Origin: Desulfofundulus kuznetsovii DSM 6115
GTDB taxonomy: Bacteria > Bacillota > Desulfotomaculia > Desulfotomaculales > Desulfovirgulaceae
Direction of reading: 5' to 3'
Length of the DNA stretch: 64,000 nucleotides
Assembly: GCF_000214705.1 (NCBI RefSeq)
Contig: NC_015573.1
Span: 1,635,001-1,699,000, forward strand
Made by a program: the position numbers and the translations under genes. Under the pieces are notes generated by a model that saw only the letters and a program-made list of their open reading frames with translations, searched no databases and was not told the origin of the DNA. This document shows, one piece after another, positions 1-7,589 of the stretch (the stretch's first letter is position 1; each line of letters begins with the position of its first letter).

Positions 1-697
1 CCATCAACCGGTGGCCTGCTTCTATTCCCCAGGCCAGGGTGGATGGCGTCTGAAAAAGGAGTTTCTCCTGTACAGCTAGGCCGGCTTCTTCCAGTGCCTG
101 CTGGTAACCTTCCAGCCGTTCTATACTGGAAGTAATGGTAAGAGGTTCGCTTACCATAGCAATGTACCGGTGTCCCAGGTCCAGGAGGTGTCTGGTGGCC
201 AGGTAGGCTCCTTTCCGGTTGTCTACTAATACGGCGTCCAGTACCAGGTCCCTCATTTCCCGGGCAATGAGCACCAGAGGAAGATTTTTGGCGTGTACCT
301 CGCGTATGACCTGGTGGTCTGTTTCGGCAGTGGCAAAGATTAAACCGTCTACCTGTTTCTGTAACAGTAAACTCACGTAGTTTTTTTCTTTTTCTAACTG
401 ATTATCCGTGTTGCAAATGATAACATTAAAACCGTGCCGGTTTCCCTCATCCTCCGCTCCCCGCGCAATTTCAGCGAAAAATGGGTTAGTAATATCAGGA
501 AGTAACAGGCCAATGCTATAAGTGCGTTTACTTGATAAAGCTGCAGCCACAATGTTAGGGGAGTAATTTAGCTCTTTCATAACTGCTTCTACGCGGCGGC
601 GGGTTTTTTCGGAAACCATGTTGGGGTTATTGAGTACCCGGGAAACGGTGGCAATGGAAACCCCCGCTGCTCTGGCTATATCGTAGATGGTGGTCAG
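1..697 (-). CDS. LacI/GalR-family transcriptional regulator (3' end outside window)
   Basis: DNA-binding repressor with an N-terminal LacI helix-turn-helix (IYDIARAAGVSIATVSRVLN, residues 4-23), the hinge around residue 50-60, then the periplasmic-binding-protein-like effector domain (IGLLLPDITNPFFAEIARGA). About 232 residues are inside the window; the C-terminal third lies beyond position 1. The start is notable: the frame has a TGA immediately upstream and no ATG, GTG or TTG near the family N-terminus, but a CTG at 695-697 sits 6 nt behind GGGAGGTGA and gives the usual LacI N-terminus (MTTIYDIA). It is divergent from uxaB-uxaA, with two LacI-type palindromes between, so it is probably the local repressor of uronate catabolism; the effector cannot be read from sequence. 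Confidence 0.93.
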   Translation of the reverse strand, partial: MTTIYDIARAAGVSIATVSRVLNNPNMVSEKTRRRVEAVMKELNYSPNIVAAALSSKRTYSIGLLLPDITNPFFAEIARGAEDEGNRHGFNVIICNTDNQLEKEKNYVSLLLQKQVDGLIFATAETDHQVIREVHAKNLPLVLIAREMRDLVLDAVLVDNRKGAYLATRHLLDLGHRYIAMVSEPLTITSSIERLEGYQQALEEAGLAVQEKLLFQTPSTLAWGIEAGHRLM

Positions 698-725
698 GAG
701 TAATCACCTCCCGGTGTCCCACATT

Positions 726-739
726 TGTAAGCGCTTACA
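726..739. promoter_or_regulatory. LacI/CcpA-type operator 1
   Basis: Perfect 14-bp palindrome TGTAAGCGCTTACA, matching the cre/LacI-GalR operator consensus TGWAARCGYTWWCA at every position. It lies between the divergent lacI-family gene and uxaB. A global CcpA site and a site for the local repressor cannot be told apart by sequence. Confidence 0.8.
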
Positions 740-767
740 TAACTGACCGTTAATAAACGCTTTCGGA

Positions 768-781
768 TGAAAGCGCTTACA
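768..781. promoter_or_regulatory. LacI/CcpA-type operator 2
   Basis: TGAAAGCGCTTACA, also a full match to TGWAARCGYTWWCA. It is 42 bp (about four helical turns) from operator 1, a phasing that would let one tetramer or two dimers bind the same DNA face. A weaker copy (AATAAACGCTTTCG, 752-765) lies between the two and matches 11 of 14 consensus positions. Confidence 0.78.
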
Positions 782-899
782 GGAATCTGATAATTGTTAA
801 TTCGACCTTTTTTCCCCCTTTCCTGCTTGTTGCGACAAAAAAATTTTTAAATTAAAATGAAGCAAACCTGGAGATTAAAACAGGCAGGGGGTTGGAGAT

Positions 900-2420
900 T
901 TGAAATTAAACAGGAAGCTCCTGGAATCAGATTTTGCTTTTCCGACGGACGTACAGGTTACACGGTTACCAATTCTTCCCGAGCGGATCATCCAGTTTGG
1001 GGAAGGGAACTTTTTACGGGCTTTTGTGGACTGGATGGTGCATCAAGCAAACAAGCAGGGTCTTTTTAACGGCCGGGTGGTGGTGGTGCAGCCCCTACCT
1101 TCCGGTTTGGTACCCCAGTTGAACCAGCAGGACGGCCTTTATACCCTGTTTCTGCGGGGAATCCAAGATGGCCAGGTGGTAGAAAAAAAGGAGGTAATCT
1201 CTTCCATCAGCCGGGGTATTAACCCTTACGAAGATTGGGAGAGCTTTCTGGCCTGTGCGGAAAAGCCGGAAATCCGCTATGTAATTTCCAATACCACCGA
1301 GGCGGGTATAACCTATGTGCCGGAAGAATACCGGGAGGGTGTTCCCCTTACCTCCTATCCCGGCAAGCTGACGGCCTATCTTTACCGCCGTTTCCGGAAG
1401 TTTGGTCCGGACCCCGCCATGGGCATGGTGATTATTCCCTGCGAGCTTATTGACCGGAACGGGGATAACCTGAAGAGTATTGTCCTGCAATTAGCCCGGG
1501 AGTGGAATTTACCCGCCGGGTTCATCGAGTGGGTGGAAAAACATAATTACTTCCTTAATTCTCTGGTCGACCGCATTGTCACCGGCTATCCCCGGGACCA
1601 GATAGATGAAATCACTGCTTACCTGGGCTACGAGGACGCCCTTCTTGATACTGGTGAAATCTTCCATTTATGGGTAATTGAAGGTGATGCCCGGTTCAGC
1701 GAAGAGCTGCCTTTCCATAAAGTTGGTTTGAACGTCAAGTGGGTGTCGGACATGACCCCCTACCGCACCCGCAAGGTGCGTGTTTTAAACGGTGCCCACA
1801 CCATGACCGTACCCGTGGCCTATTTACACGGTTTCGATACGGTCAGGGAAGCAGTGGAAGATGAACTCGTCGGCACCTATGTGCGCCGGGGTATTTTCGA
1901 AGAAATTCTCCCTACATTGAATATGGACGCCCGGGAAATCAGCGATTTTGCCCAAAGTGTGCTGGAGCGTTTCCAGAACCCCTTCATCAAACATTACTGG
2001 ATCGACATTGCTTTGAACTCCATATCTAAATTTAAAACCCGGGTGCTTCCTTCCATTGTCGAATATACCCGTATCCGCGGGACTGCCCCGCCATTGCTAT
2101 CCTTTTCTTTGGCGGCTTTAATTGCCTTTTACCGGGGGGAAACAATTGAGGATGGCATGCTGGTGGGTCGCCGGGACAAGGGGATCTACCAGCTGCGGGA
2201 CGACCGGGAATCCCTCCTGTTCTTCCAGGAACAATGGGCAGATTTTGACGGCGTAACCGGCAGCATAGATAGGCTGGTGCGCAATGTCCTGGCCAACCGG
2301 TCCCTGTGGAGTATGGATTTAAATGAAATACCAGGCCTGCATGAACGTGTCGCGCGTTCTCTGGAGAACATTGTAGAGCAGGGCATGGCGGCAAGTGTAA
2401 AGCAGTTGCTGGCGAAATGA
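900..2420 (+). CDS. uxaB: Tagaturonate reductase (altronate oxidoreductase)
   Basis: Mannitol-dehydrogenase-family NAD-dependent enzyme interconverting D-tagaturonate and D-altronate in galacturonate breakdown. The N-terminal nucleotide-binding part carries FGEGNFLRAF (33-42). The polyol-dehydrogenase catalytic signature K-x4-N-x2-H is present as KVRVLNGAH, giving K292, N297 and H300. At 506 residues it is slightly longer than E. coli UxaB. The start is TTG at 900, chosen because AGGGGG (886-891) is 8 nt upstream and MKLNRKLLES leads straight into the family N-terminus. It is followed after 19 bp by uxaA, forming an operon. The two operators upstream suggest repression by the divergent LacI protein. 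Mannitol or fructuronate reductase activity is a less likely alternative because the neighbour is altronate dehydratase. Confidence 0.92.
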   Translation: MKLNRKLLESDFAFPTDVQVTRLPILPERIIQFGEGNFLRAFVDWMVHQANKQGLFNGRVVVVQPLPSGLVPQLNQQDGLYTLFLRGIQDGQVVEKKEVISSISRGINPYEDWESFLACAEKPEIRYVISNTTEAGITYVPEEYREGVPLTSYPGKLTAYLYRRFRKFGPDPAMGMVIIPCELIDRNGDNLKSIVLQLAREWNLPAGFIEWVEKHNYFLNSLVDRIVTGYPRDQIDEITAYLGYEDALLDTGEIFHLWVIEGDARFSEELPFHKVGLNVKWVSDMTPYRTRKVRVLNGAHTMTVPVAYLHGFDTVREAVEDELVGTYVRRGIFEEILPTLNMDAREISDFAQSVLERFQNPFIKHYWIDIALNSISKFKTRVLPSIVEYTRIRGTAPPLLSFSLAALIAFYRGETIEDGMLVGRRDKGIYQLRDDRESLLFFQEQWADFDGVTGSIDRLVRNVLANRSLWSMDLNEIPGLHERVARSLENIVEQGMAASVKQLLAK

Positions 2421-2439
2421 GGCAGGGTGTTATGGGCTT

Positions 2440-3927
2440 ATGTCTGTAATAAAGATAAATCCCGACGATAATGTGGCCGTGGCCCTGCGGGACCTGGCCG
2501 CAGGTGAAATCATAACCCTGGAGGACGGGAGTGTAACCGTCCGGCAGGATATTCCCGCAGGGCACAAGCTGGCTCTGGCAGAGCTGAACCCCGGGGAAAA
2601 GGTAGTCAAATACGGCTACCCCATTGGTGTGGCTACCGCAAAAATCCTTCCCGGTGATCATGTGCATGCCCACAACCTGAAAACGAGCCTGGAAGGGACC
2701 TTAAGCTATAGCTATCAGCCTGTAGAAATAAAACCTCTACCTGTACCGGAGGAAAAGGATCACTTCCAGGGATTTGTGCGCTCCGACGGTAGTGTCGGGA
2801 TACGGAACGAAATCTGGATTATTAATACCGTAGGTTGTGTAAACAAAGTGGCCGAGCTCCTGGCCAGAAAAGCCCGGGAATGGATCCGCATGCCCGGGGT
2901 GGAAGGGATTTACCATTTCCCCCACCCCTATGGCTGTTCCCAGCTGGGGCAAGATCATATGAACACCCAAAAAATCCTGGCCGGGCTGGCCCGCCACCCC
3001 AATGCCGCCGGAGTATTAGTCCTGGGGCTGGGATGTGAAAATAACCAGATCGACCAGTTCCGGGGTGTGCTGGGCGAATATGATCCCCGGCGAATACTTT
3101 TTCTTACTGCCCAGGAAGTGGAGGATGAAATTACAACCGGCTTGGAACTCCTGGAGCGCCTGGCCAGGTATGCGGCAAGTTTTCGCCGGCAGCCGGTTTC
3201 CGCCTCCCGGTTGAAAATCGGTCTCAAATGCGGCGGTTCTGATGCCTTTTCCGGCATAACCGCCAACCCGCTGGTGGGAGCGCTCTCTGACATTCTGCTG
3301 GCCCAGGGAGGTACTTCCATCCTTACCGAGGTCCCGGAGATGTTTGGCGCCGAGACGATTTTGATGAACCGGGCCATCAATCGGGATGTCTTTCAACGTT
3401 TGGTTGAACTGATTAATGGTTTCAAAGTATATTTTTTGAATCACGGTCAGGTGGTTTACGAAAACCCCTCCCCCGGTAACAAGGCGGGGGGAATTACCAC
3501 CCTGGAAGAAAAATCCCTCGGCTGCACCCAAAAAGGCGGTCAGGGTGCGGTGGTGGATGTCTTGCGCTACGGGGAGCAGGCAACCAGAGCCGGGCTCAAT
3601 ATCCTGGAAGGCCCGGGCAACGACCTGGTGGCCACTACTGCCCTGGCTGCGGCGGGCGCCCACCTGGTGCTTTTTACCACAGGCCGGGGCACTCCCCTCG
3701 GTTGCCCGGTGCCCACGGTTAAGATCTCTTCCAATTCAAGCCTTTACACCCGCAAAAAGAACTGGATTGACTTTGACGCCGGCCGCCTGTTAGCCGGCTC
3801 TACCCTGCCGGACCTGGCCCGGGAATTGTGGCAGTATATCCTGGAAGTGGCCTCCGGACGCAAGACTCAAAACGAAATTAACGATTTCCGGGAGATTGTC
3901 ATTTTCAAGCAGGGAGTTACTCTGTAG
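2440..3927 (+). CDS. uxaA: Altronate dehydratase
   Basis: Iron-dependent lyase converting D-altronate to 2-keto-3-deoxygluconate, the step after UxaB. At 495 residues it is the one-piece form: an N-terminal SAF domain (about 1-80) and the altronate/galactarate dehydratase domain (about 105-490) with GVRNEIWIINTVGCVN-like, HPYGCSQLG and KCGGSDAFSG motifs whose Cys and His residues are typical of the family. The ATG at 2440 has only a weak AGGGTG upstream, and translation is probably helped by uxaB. The operon ends at a strong hairpin terminator. UxaC, KdgK and KdgA partners are not in this window. Confidence 0.94.
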   Translation: MSVIKINPDDNVAVALRDLAAGEIITLEDGSVTVRQDIPAGHKLALAELNPGEKVVKYGYPIGVATAKILPGDHVHAHNLKTSLEGTLSYSYQPVEIKPLPVPEEKDHFQGFVRSDGSVGIRNEIWIINTVGCVNKVAELLARKAREWIRMPGVEGIYHFPHPYGCSQLGQDHMNTQKILAGLARHPNAAGVLVLGLGCENNQIDQFRGVLGEYDPRRILFLTAQEVEDEITTGLELLERLARYAASFRRQPVSASRLKIGLKCGGSDAFSGITANPLVGALSDILLAQGGTSILTEVPEMFGAETILMNRAINRDVFQRLVELINGFKVYFLNHGQVVYENPSPGNKAGGITTLEEKSLGCTQKGGQGAVVDVLRYGEQATRAGLNILEGPGNDLVATTALAAAGAHLVLFTTGRGTPLGCPVPTVKISSNSSLYTRKKNWIDFDAGRLLAGSTLPDLARELWQYILEVASGRKTQNEINDFREIVIFKQGVTL

Positions 3928-3968
3928 ACACAGTTCACCTTATTCCCCGGTGGACTTGATAGTTGGAC

Positions 3969-3993
3969 GAGCGGGTTTACCCGCTCTTTTTTT
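3969..3993 (+). terminator. Intrinsic terminator of uxaBA
   Basis: Seven-base-pair stem GAGCGGG/CCCGCTC with a 4-nt TTTA loop, followed directly by a run of seven T. It lies 42 bp after the uxaA stop and separates that operon from sigK. Confidence 0.9.
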
Positions 3994-4021
3994 ACCTGGG
4001 AGATTGCCCTTAAGACCAGGC

Positions 4022-4049
4022 ACCTTTTCTTTATTGGTTCCATAAAATA
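4022..4049 (+). promoter_or_regulatory. Candidate SigK/SigE-type sporulation promoter
   Basis: AC at 4022-4023, a 17-nt spacer and CATAAAATA at 4041-4049 match the known SigK pattern AC-N16/17-CATANNNTA; the -10 part also resembles the SigE -10. It ends 30 bp before the sigK start. The match is short, so this is suggestive only, but autoregulation of sigK by mother-cell sigma factors is established in Bacillus. Confidence 0.5.
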
Positions 4050-4079
4050 TACTGCCTACTCTTTTGGGGGAGGGATACC

Positions 4080-4787
4080 ATGGGGCCTGGTCTGTTGGCG
4101 CTGGCAGTATTGTCGATGCTTAACGGTCTGGTGATCCTGATCTGCCATGTAGCCGGGAACAGCTTTCCCAAACCTTTGAGCGAGGAGGAGGAAGCCCTAT
4201 ACCTGGAAAAAATGCTGGCCGGGGATGAGTCGGCCCGGCTGGTACTTATTGAGCGCAACCTGCGCCTGGTTGCCCACATCATCAAGAAGTTCGATCACAG
4301 CGGTGAGGATTTTGACGACCTGATTTCCATCGGCACCATTGGTTTAATCAAGGCCGTGGATACCTACAATCCCGAAAAGGCTACCCGCCTGGCTACCTAT
4401 GCTTCCCGTTGCATTGAAAATGAAATCCTCATGCATTTGCGGGCACGCAAAAAAATCCGGGCAGAGCTTTCCCTCTATGATCCCATTGGCGTGGATAAGG
4501 AAGGCAATGAGATTAGTTTTATCGATGTCCTGGGGACCGATCCGGAAATTGTCAGTGATATCGTAGCCGGACAGATGGAGCAGGACCGCCTGTGGAAGCA
4601 GCTGGAGCAACTGTCACCCCAGGAACGCAAGGTGCTGGTATTGCGTTTCGGTTTGAAGGACGGTGCCCGCCGCACCCAGAGGGAAATCGCCCGGCGCCTG
4701 GGCATCTCCCGTTCTTACGTTTCCCGCATTGAGAAGCGGGCGCTCAGCCGGTTAAGCCAGCATTTCGCCTGTGAGGCCGGGAGGTGA
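4080..4787 (+). CDS. sigK: RNA polymerase sporulation sigma factor SigK (pro-protein)
   Basis: Late mother-cell sigma factor of 235 residues. The N-terminus is hydrophobic (LLALAVLSMLNGLVILICHV, 5-24) as expected for the pro-sequence that SpoIVFB removes. Region 2 (about 58-115) contains NLRLVAHIIKKF and DLISIGTIGLIKAVDTY. Region 4 carries a helix-turn-helix near 200-225 (TQREIARRLGISRSYVSRIE). The ATG at 4080 follows GGGGGAGGG by about 7 nt. The gene is contiguous; there is no skin-like element splitting it. It stands alone between two terminated units. SigE is the nearest alternative, but the short pro-sequence and the SigK-like promoter favour SigK. Confidence 0.92.
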   Translation: MGPGLLALAVLSMLNGLVILICHVAGNSFPKPLSEEEEALYLEKMLAGDESARLVLIERNLRLVAHIIKKFDHSGEDFDDLISIGTIGLIKAVDTYNPEKATRLATYASRCIENEILMHLRARKKIRAELSLYDPIGVDKEGNEISFIDVLGTDPEIVSDIVAGQMEQDRLWKQLEQLSPQERKVLVLRFGLKDGARRTQREIARRLGISRSYVSRIEKRALSRLSQHFACEAGR

Positions 4788-4853
4788 ATAGTTGCACGAT
4801 TGAACGGACAAATGGCCAAAAAATCCCGGCTATATAAATAAATTATAAAACCG

Positions 4854-4882
4854 TTGACTTTTTCCTGGCCAGTTGTTAGAAT
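4854..4882 (+). promoter_or_regulatory. Sigma-A promoter of the SAM riboswitch operon
   Basis: TTGACT (4854-4859), a 17-bp spacer and TAGAAT (4877-4882). Transcription would start near 4889, about 25 nt before the first base of the riboswitch P1 stem. Confidence 0.8.
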
Positions 4883-4913
4883 ATCTATCGAATTAAAAAC
4901 GAATACCGAGGTG

Positions 4914-5062
4914 CTCTTATCCAGAGTGGTGGAGGGACTGGCCCGATGAAACCCGGCAACCGCCCTGGGGTGAAGGTAAACCCGCAAACCGCCGGCGGCT
5001 CTTACCTTTGCCCGGGGAATGGTGCTAATTCCTGCAGAAGTTTATCTTCTGACAGATAAGAG
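4914..5062 (+). promoter_or_regulatory. SAM-I (S-box) riboswitch
   Basis: All S-box hallmarks are readable: P1 is a perfect 8-bp pair (CTCTTATC 4914-4921 with GATAAGAG 5055-5062), followed by CAGAGTGGTGGAGGGACTGG, CCCGATGAAACCCGGCAACC, GGTGCTAATTCCTGCAG and GACAGATAAGAG. It senses S-adenosylmethionine and turns off sulfur-amino-acid genes when SAM is plentiful. It controls the downstream homocysteine-synthesis operon, consistent with that operon feeding methionine and SAM production. The AAGAGG of the 3' P1 strand can instead pair with CCTCTT (5080-5085) of the downstream hairpin, giving a plausible switch. Confidence 0.97.
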
Positions 5063-5074
5063 GGTTCGTATTAT

Positions 5075-5104
5075 GGAGGCCTCTTCTGTTTAGAAGAGGC
5101 CTCC
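5075..5104 (+). terminator. Riboswitch expression-platform hairpin without U-tract
   Basis: Perfect 13-bp stem GGAGGCCTCTTCT/AGAAGAGGCCTCC with a GTTT loop, right after the S-box aptamer. It is in the position of the terminator, but it is followed by TGACGTCTGG rather than by T residues, so efficient intrinsic termination is doubtful. The gene's ribosome-binding region (5132-5145) is not inside the stem. Confidence 0.7.
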
Positions 5105-5145
5105 TGACGTCTGGAGTAGAGCACACGACGAAAGGGATGAGGTGA

Positions 5146-6339
5146 ATGAGTGAAAAAACCTATCAAGAGATCAATGCCCGGATAAGAAGCGGCAAAGCAG
5201 TAGTGGTAACGGCGGAAGAATTTATCGACATCGTCCGGGAGAAGGGGCTTACCCGTGCATCCCGGGAAGTGGATGTGGTGACCACCGGCACCTTTGCCCC
5301 CATGTGCTCCTCCGGCGCCTTTCTCAATTTCGGCCACCCGGCCCCGCGCATCAAAATGCACCGGGTCTGGCTCAATAACGTACCGGCCTATACGGGCATC
5401 GCGGCGGTGGATGCCTATATTGGAGCTACCGAACTTCCTGAAGATGATCCTTTAAACAGCAATCATCCAGGAGAATTCCGTTACGGCGGCGGCCATGTCA
5501 TCGAAGACCTGGTAGCCGGAAGGCCTGTCCGTTTAAAAGCAGTGGGTTACGGCACCGATTGCTACCCGCGGCGGGAAATTGAAACCACCATCACCATTCA
5601 TGATCTTAACGAGGCCATTTTGTTTAACCCGCGGAACGCTTACCAGAATTACAACTGTGCCGTCAACCTTTCCAACCGGACCATATATACCTACATGGGG
5701 ATCTTGAAGCCCAATCTGGGTAACGCCCATTATTCTACTTCCGGTCAATTAAGTCCTTTGCTCAAAGATCCCCACTTTAAAACTATTGGTATCGGTACCC
5801 GCATTTTCCTGGGCGGCGGTATCGGGTATGTGGCCTGGCACGGCACCCAGCACTTCCCGGCCATACAAACCGATGCCAGCGGCAAGGAACTGGGGCCTGC
5901 CGGCGGCACCCTGGCGGTTATTGGAGATTTAAAGCAAATGAGTCCCCGCTGGCTCATGGGCACCAGTTACCTGGGCTACGGGGCCACCTTGAGCGTCGGT
6001 ATTGGCGTACCCATTCCCATTTTAAATGAAGAAATTGCCCGTTATGCCGCAGCCACCGATGCGGATCTTTACGCTCCCATTGTGGATTATGGTGAGGCCT
6101 ATCCCAACCGGAAACCGGGGAACCTGGGTTATGTCAGTTACGCCCAGCTGAAGTCGGGGAAGATCGTGGTCCAGGGTAAGGAAGTGCCCACGGCACCGTT
6201 GTCCAGCTACCCCCGGGCCCGGGAAATTGCCGGCATCTTGAAGGAATGGATTCAAAAGGGTGAGTTTTTCCTTTCCGAACCAGTGCAGCTCCTACCCTCT
6301 CCGGCCGATGGTTTGACCGGAAAAGTTTTAAAAGGTTAA
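5146..6339 (+). CDS. Anaerobic homocysteine biosynthesis protein (COG1900/DUF39)
   Basis: The 397-residue protein belongs to the DUF39/COG1900 family. Its Methanosarcina acetivorans member (MA1821) is needed, with an NIL-ferredoxin protein, for sulfide-dependent homocysteine formation from aspartate semialdehyde. The N-terminus (KTYQEINARIRSGKAVVVTA) and the conserved TTGTFAPMCSSGAFLNFGHP stretch with its cysteine (near 45-65) are clear, as is GGGIGYVAWHGTQ (near 225-235). The ATG at 5146 matches the family start; AAGGG at 5132-5136 is a serviceable ribosome-binding site, and the better-looking GAGGTGA abuts the ATG. It is the first gene after the SAM riboswitch and is followed 20 bp later by its ferredoxin partner. 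Confidence 0.93.
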   Translation: MSEKTYQEINARIRSGKAVVVTAEEFIDIVREKGLTRASREVDVVTTGTFAPMCSSGAFLNFGHPAPRIKMHRVWLNNVPAYTGIAAVDAYIGATELPEDDPLNSNHPGEFRYGGGHVIEDLVAGRPVRLKAVGYGTDCYPRREIETTITIHDLNEAILFNPRNAYQNYNCAVNLSNRTIYTYMGILKPNLGNAHYSTSGQLSPLLKDPHFKTIGIGTRIFLGGGIGYVAWHGTQHFPAIQTDASGKELGPAGGTLAVIGDLKQMSPRWLMGTSYLGYGATLSVGIGVPIPILNEEIARYAAATDADLYAPIVDYGEAYPNRKPGNLGYVSYAQLKSGKIVVQGKEVPTAPLSSYPRAREIAGILKEWIQKGEFFLSEPVQLLPSPADGLTGKVLKG

Positions 6340-6359
6340 GTTAAGGAGGGCAAACGACC

Positions 6360-6761
6360 ATGTCGCCCAGGAAAATAGTCCTTCGCTTTGGACCCGAGAT
6401 TTCTGATAAACCTATTATTTACCGCCTGGTCAAGGATTACGACCTGGTGATGAACATAGTAAAGGCCAATGTTAACCCCCAAAAAGAAGGCATTATGGTC
6501 CTGGAGTTAACGGGGGATAACTACGAGCAGGGTCTGAAGTACCTGCGGGAACAGGGGGTAACGGTCCAGGCCCTCACCCACGAGGTGGTGCGCAATGAAC
6601 AACGCTGCACCATGTGCGGTGCCTGTACTGCCATCTGTCCCACCGGTGCCCTGTACCTGGACCGGCCAGGCATGGAAGTGCGTTTTGACGGGGATAGCTG
6701 CGTGGTCTGCCAGCTATGCGTGAAGGCCTGCCCGGTGCGGGCGATGGAGGTTAAGCTGTAG
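6360..6761 (+). CDS. NIL-domain 2[4Fe-4S] ferredoxin for homocysteine synthesis
   Basis: The protein has 133 residues. The N-terminal 75 residues form an NIL domain (the ACT-like fold first seen in MetN), beginning KIVLRFGPEISDKPIIYRL. The C-terminal part carries two complete cluster motifs, CTMCGACTAICP and CVVCQLCVKACP, so it should hold two [4Fe-4S] clusters. It is the counterpart of M. acetivorans MA1822 and is thought to deliver electrons or sulfur to the COG1900 enzyme. ATG at 6360 follows AAGGAGGG by about 9 nt. The last codons and stop (ATGGAGGTTAAGCTGTAG) recur almost exactly 62 bp downstream, just before the next gene. Confidence 0.93.
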   Translation: MSPRKIVLRFGPEISDKPIIYRLVKDYDLVMNIVKANVNPQKEGIMVLELTGDNYEQGLKYLREQGVTVQALTHEVVRNEQRCTMCGACTAICPTGALYLDRPGMEVRFDGDSCVVCQLCVKACPVRAMEVKL

Positions 6762-6823
6762 GAAACTTGCCGGGGGCACTCTTTATTGCCGCCGGGAGAA
6801 GGACAATGGAGGTTAAACTGTAG

Positions 6824-7555
6824 TTGGAACGAACCTATCGTTACCGCCACCGGCAGGAGGATCTGGTACACTTTCAGGTGGTGGTGGGGGAAACGGACCT
6901 GGATATTGGTGTGCGCAGGGAGCGTTTTTCCCCGGAACTGGTGGAGCGGGTAACGCAAATGGTGCGGGAATGCCGGGCCCCCCTGGAAGAATATATTAAA
7001 AGGGACCCGGCATTCCTTAAAGCCCATACACCTTACGATATACCGCCCGACGCCCCCCCCATTGTGCGGGAGATGGCCGAAGCGGCCAGGTTGGCCGGCG
7101 TTGGCCCCATGGCTGCCGTGGCCGGGGCCATTGCCGAAAGGGTGGGACGGGCTCTAGCCCGCTTCAGCCGCGATGTTATTGTGGAAAATGGCGGGGACAT
7201 TTACCTGCGCAGTGCCCGGATCCGTCGGATTGGTGTTTATGCCGGGAATTCGCCCTTTTCCCATCGCCTGGCCCTGGAGGTCCGCCCCCAGGATACCCCT
7301 TTAGGCATTTGTACTTCCTCAGGCACGGTAGGGCACTCTTTGAGTTTCGGCATGGCCGATGCAGTAGTTATCCTTTCCCCCAATACGGCCCTGGCCGATG
7401 CAGTGGCCACGGCGGCGGGAAATCTGGTAAAGGATCCCGATCAGGTAGGGCAGGCGGTGGATTTTGCCGCCCGCATCCCCGGGGTCACCGGGGCGCTGAT
7501 CATTTGCCGGGACAAAATGGCCGCCTGGGGTCGCCTCAAACTGGTACCCGCATAA
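6824..7555 (+). CDS. UPF0280/COG2122 protein, ApbE-like, third member of the homocysteine operon
   Basis: A 243-residue COG2122 (UPF0280) protein, distantly related to ApbE flavin transferases. Typical segments are VVVGETDLDIGVRRE near the N-terminus, PMAAVAGAIAERVGRAL (near 98-115), VENGGDIYLRS and GICTSSGTVGHSLSFGMADA. Genomic and genetic work in methanogens linked this family to the COG1900/NIL-Fer homocysteine pathway; its exact reaction is unknown to me. The TTG start at 6824 follows GGAGG (6808-6812) by 11 nt. It closes the SAM-riboswitch operon and ends 34 bp from the convergent acyl-CoA ligase gene. Confidence 0.9.
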   Translation: MERTYRYRHRQEDLVHFQVVVGETDLDIGVRRERFSPELVERVTQMVRECRAPLEEYIKRDPAFLKAHTPYDIPPDAPPIVREMAEAARLAGVGPMAAVAGAIAERVGRALARFSRDVIVENGGDIYLRSARIRRIGVYAGNSPFSHRLALEVRPQDTPLGICTSSGTVGHSLSFGMADAVVILSPNTALADAVATAAGNLVKDPDQVGQAVDFAARIPGVTGALIICRDKMAAWGRLKLVPA

Positions 7556-7589
7556 ATTACACGTAAAAAAATGACGGGCTTTTTTGGGT

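Noticed and set aside
857-1069. 70-residue frame overlapping the start of uxaB
   Set aside because: It is out of frame with uxaB, has no family resemblance and overlaps a well-supported gene.
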